In this document: positions 40,987 through 42,782 of the stretch, piece after piece | How positions within the stretch are numbered: position 1 is the first letter of the stretch | How the letters are laid out: every line of letters starts with the position of its first letter | Assembly: GCA_038061695.1 (NCBI GenBank) | Contig: JBBTYT010000003.1 | Location: 1 to 42,782 of the forward strand | Length of the DNA stretch: 42,782 bases | Origin: M10-OD1-4 sp038061695 | GTDB taxonomy: Bacteria > Patescibacteriota > Minisyncoccia > GWC2-36-17 > M10-OD1-4 | Direction of reading: 5' to 3' | Notes under the pieces: generated by a model | Databases searched by the model: none | Told to the model about the DNA's origin: nothing | What the model saw: the letters and a program-made list of their open reading frames with translations, nothing else | Program-made: the position numbers and the translations under genes

Positions 40987-42051
40987 TTATAAATTATTTA
41001 TAAAGACATCTTGATTTGTCTGTATAATTGAAATCCAAATTTTACCTATAGCAAACTCTATCTCCTTTTTATCACTATCCAAAAAATAATATTTACCAGA
41101 CTTTCTTTCCCATATTCCACGCGCAACCTCACCATTTCTATAAACCATCGCCTCTCCGGAATCTTCTATTTCAAGATCATTATATTGATCTTTTACCTGT
41201 TTTGAAGCGGCCTTCATTATAACTAAATTTTTTACAGCTACCTGCTTATTAATATTTTTATCTACTTCCTTAAATCCACCTATAAATCTAAGATATTCAT
41301 TTGATTTTGAAGAATATAAAAATTTCACATTATAAGGAGCTGGATATGGTATATTTATCTCATAATTACCATTACTTCTACTTATGGCTTTTATATGAGG
41401 ATACCCGATAAAATCTGTCTTTAGCCTATAACCTAATTTTTCTGCTGTATTGTAAAGTCTACCAAAAGATGTAAAGCCATTATGAGGAGCTGAAATTGTC
41501 TTCTTTCTAAAATATGTATCGTGAGGATTAACCAACGCATCTATATTATTAATGACTTTTTCCTTTAACTTATCCAAAGCAAACTTAGATCCTCCCCAAT
41601 GAGCATAAATAGCATCGAAGCCCTGAGCGATGGTTATAAAATCATGTCTTGATGATCTTATGGAGCCTATCTCATTAGGTTCTTCACACTGAAATAAAGC
41701 CATATATCTTGTTATGCCATCTGTAATAACCGGCATCTCAAAAACAAGATCTGCTTGAGAGATACCTGATAAAGGCCTTGCTACCCTATCGGCGGCCAAC
41801 ATAACAAAAAATGGTCTTTTATCTCCATTATTACATCTTTCTCCGGTAATCTTATTCAAAGGCATATTGCTGTCTTCCTTTATAACAACACTCTGCGAGT
41901 CCTGACTAATATCAACAAATAAAGATTCCTCTTTATTATAGATACTTATCTTATTACCTATCGTATAAAAATAAAATACCAATATCATCAATAAAGCAGT
42001 TAACGCCACTGCTGATTTTAATAAATTTTCTTTTTTAAAAGAAATTTTCAT
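40987..42051 (-). CDS. Membrane-anchored DUF3048 (YerB-like) protein
   Basis: A 354-residue protein with an N-terminal membrane segment (about 13-30) and an extracytoplasmic domain. Family stretches are FFVMLAADRVARPLSGISQADLVFE, EPNEIGSIRSSRHDFITIAQGFDAIYAHWGGS and SAPHNGFTSFGRLY, and the C-terminal part contains RGIWERKSGKYYF. The cellular role of DUF3048 is not settled; it is common in Firmicutes and CPR. It lies between mutM and holA with gaps of 13 and 3 bases, probably in one transcript. Confidence 0.88.
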   Translation of the reverse strand: MKISFKKENLLKSAVALTALLMILVFYFYTIGNKISIYNKEESLFVDISQDSQSVVIKEDSNMPLNKITGERCNNGDKRPFFVMLAADRVARPLSGISQADLVFEMPVITDGITRYMALFQCEEPNEIGSIRSSRHDFITIAQGFDAIYAHWGGSKFALDKLKEKVINNIDALVNPHDTYFRKKTISAPHNGFTSFGRLYNTAEKLGYRLKTDFIGYPHIKAISRSNGNYEINIPYPAPYNVKFLYSSKSNEYLRFIGGFKEVDKNINKQVAVKNLVIMKAASKQVKDQYNDLEIEDSGEAMVYRNGEVARGIWERKSGKYYFLDSDKKEIEFAIGKIWISIIQTNQDVFINNL

Positions 42052-42064
42052 AATAATGCATTAA

Positions 42065-42782
42065 CTACGTATTTCTTTTTAATTCCTGACATTTCGGACA
42101 AAAATGTGATGATCTGCCAACTATTTTAATTCTCTCAATTTTTGTTTTACAAAAAAAACAAGGCTCTCCATCTCTTTGATACGCCTTATGATGATTCTGG
42201 TATCCTCCCCTTTCACCATAAATATCCCTAAAATCACTCATTGAATCACCTCCTAATTTGATTGAAAACCTTAATATCCTCCTCATTTCATTATACATTT
42301 TTTCAAGCTTTTTACTACTTATATCATCAACTTTTGTTAGCGGATGAACACCACAAGCCCACAATATCTCATCCGCATATATATTACCTATACCTGCAAT
42401 AACCTCCTGATCTAATAAAATCTTTTTTATGCCTCCTTTTTTATTATTAATGAGATCATAAAATTTTTTGAAAGTAAGGCCTTTTTCAAGTGGGTCAGGA
42501 CCTAATTTAGAAATTTCTGGCAAAGAAAAAATTTTATCTTTTGGTCCAGAAATAACTTTTGCAAATTTTCTCAAATCAGACAATGCAACCATATCACCTC
42601 CGGAAAGATATAATATTAAATGAATATACTTATTTATCCTGTCATCCAAAATACCTCTTATCACTGGAACAGGAATATTATCTTTTATCTTCCATCTCCC
42701 AAAAAGAAGATGTCCTGACAATTTCTGGTGTACTAAAATAATATGATTATCAGATAAATTTATAATTATATTTTTTCCTATT
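42065..42782 (-). CDS. mutM: Formamidopyrimidine-DNA glycosylase, N-terminus outside the window
   Basis: MutM/Fpg removes 8-oxoguanine and ring-opened purines from DNA. The reading frame is open to the window edge, so the catalytic N-terminal proline is not visible. The segment at the edge (HIILVHQKLSGHLLFGRW) matches the family HLGMSG region. The helix-two-turn-helix shows DQEVIAGIGNIYADEILWACGVHP, and the C-terminal zinc finger is C-x2-C-x16-C-x2-C (CFFC...CPKC) at the end. About 239 residues are seen of the usual 270-280. A closely related Nei-type glycosylase is unlikely given the zinc finger and G-I-G-N-I-Y-A-D-E-I-L. Confidence 0.93.
   Translation of the reverse strand, partial: IGKNIIINLSDNHIILVHQKLSGHLLFGRWKIKDNIPVPVIRGILDDRINKYIHLILYLSGGDMVALSDLRKFAKVISGPKDKIFSLPEISKLGPDPLEKGLTFKKFYDLINNKKGGIKKILLDQEVIAGIGNIYADEILWACGVHPLTKVDDISSKKLEKMYNEMRRILRFSIKLGGDSMSDFRDIYGERGGYQNHHKAYQRDGEPCFFCKTKIERIKIVGRSSHFCPKCQELKRNT

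Overview
The window looks like part of the chromosome of a Candidate Phyla Radiation (Patescibacteria, probably Parcubacteria-like) bacterium. The inference rests on AT-rich DNA, tightly packed genes with few clear Shine-Dalgarno sequences, and trimmed enzymes: a bacterial-type AspRS without the GAD insertion, a ThrRS without its TGS domain, and a ThiI without rhodanese. Short VirB2/TrbC-like pilins, secreted proteins with W-A-W-S-D-N-I-G-W repeats, and Mur/FemAB cell-wall genes fit the same group. TGA is used as a stop (for example at 6219-6221), so the UGA-Gly code of Gracilibacteria/Absconditabacteria does not apply.

Layout. 1-5078 (minus strand): tRNA-Val(GAC), aspS, a scrambled tRNA-derived repeat, an unusual tRNA-Ile with a UAU anticodon, ftsH and a four-domain ribosomal S1-like gene. 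5213-6851: a plus-strand island with its own near-consensus promoter, strong ribosome binding site and terminator. It carries a membrane-anchored SPFH/band-7-like protein and an unrecognised membrane protein. 6862-14990 (minus): a cluster of T4SS-type pilin genes in which paralogues share almost identical blocks. It is interrupted by a 100-N scaffold gap flanked by the same 55-mer on both sides. The cluster continues with a double-module pilin, a VirB2-like protein, a 1212-residue secreted protein ending in the same pilin module, and an anchored solute-binding protein. It lies just downstream of gyrA, a 79-residue membrane protein and a metallo-beta-lactamase-fold protein lacking its metal motif.

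18594-24958: tatD, metG, rsmI, an AI-2E family permease, and a Trm9/ALKBH8-like methyltransferase divergent from an Elp3-like radical SAM/GNAT enzyme, with start codons 7 bp apart. This pair suggests a bacterial version of the eukaryotic cm5U-to-mcm5U wobble pathway. 25008-29030 (minus): murD, thiI, a potassium-channel-like protein and an anchored cyclophilin. 29135-29278: a strongly folded plus-strand element (hairpin, three-way junction with a UACG tetraloop, intrinsic terminator) that I cannot match to a known RNA. 29285-29752: an unknown protein. 29930-31681: thrS.

31698-35803 (minus): a compact operon ruvA - femAB-like - murE-like - DUF192 - sua5/yciO-like. 35992-38001: uvrB. 38009-39619: pyrG. 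39721-39990: rpsT, which shares a symmetrical terminator with the convergent holA. A DUF3048 protein and the C-terminal part of mutM run off the right edge.

The best candidates for undescribed biology are the mosaic pilin array with its giant pilin-tailed surface protein and coupled solute-binding protein, the Elp3/Trm9-like pair together with tRNA-Ile(UAU), and the structured RNA upstream of thrS. No intergenic stretch exceeds about 300 bases; the shorter ones that hold something are listed.
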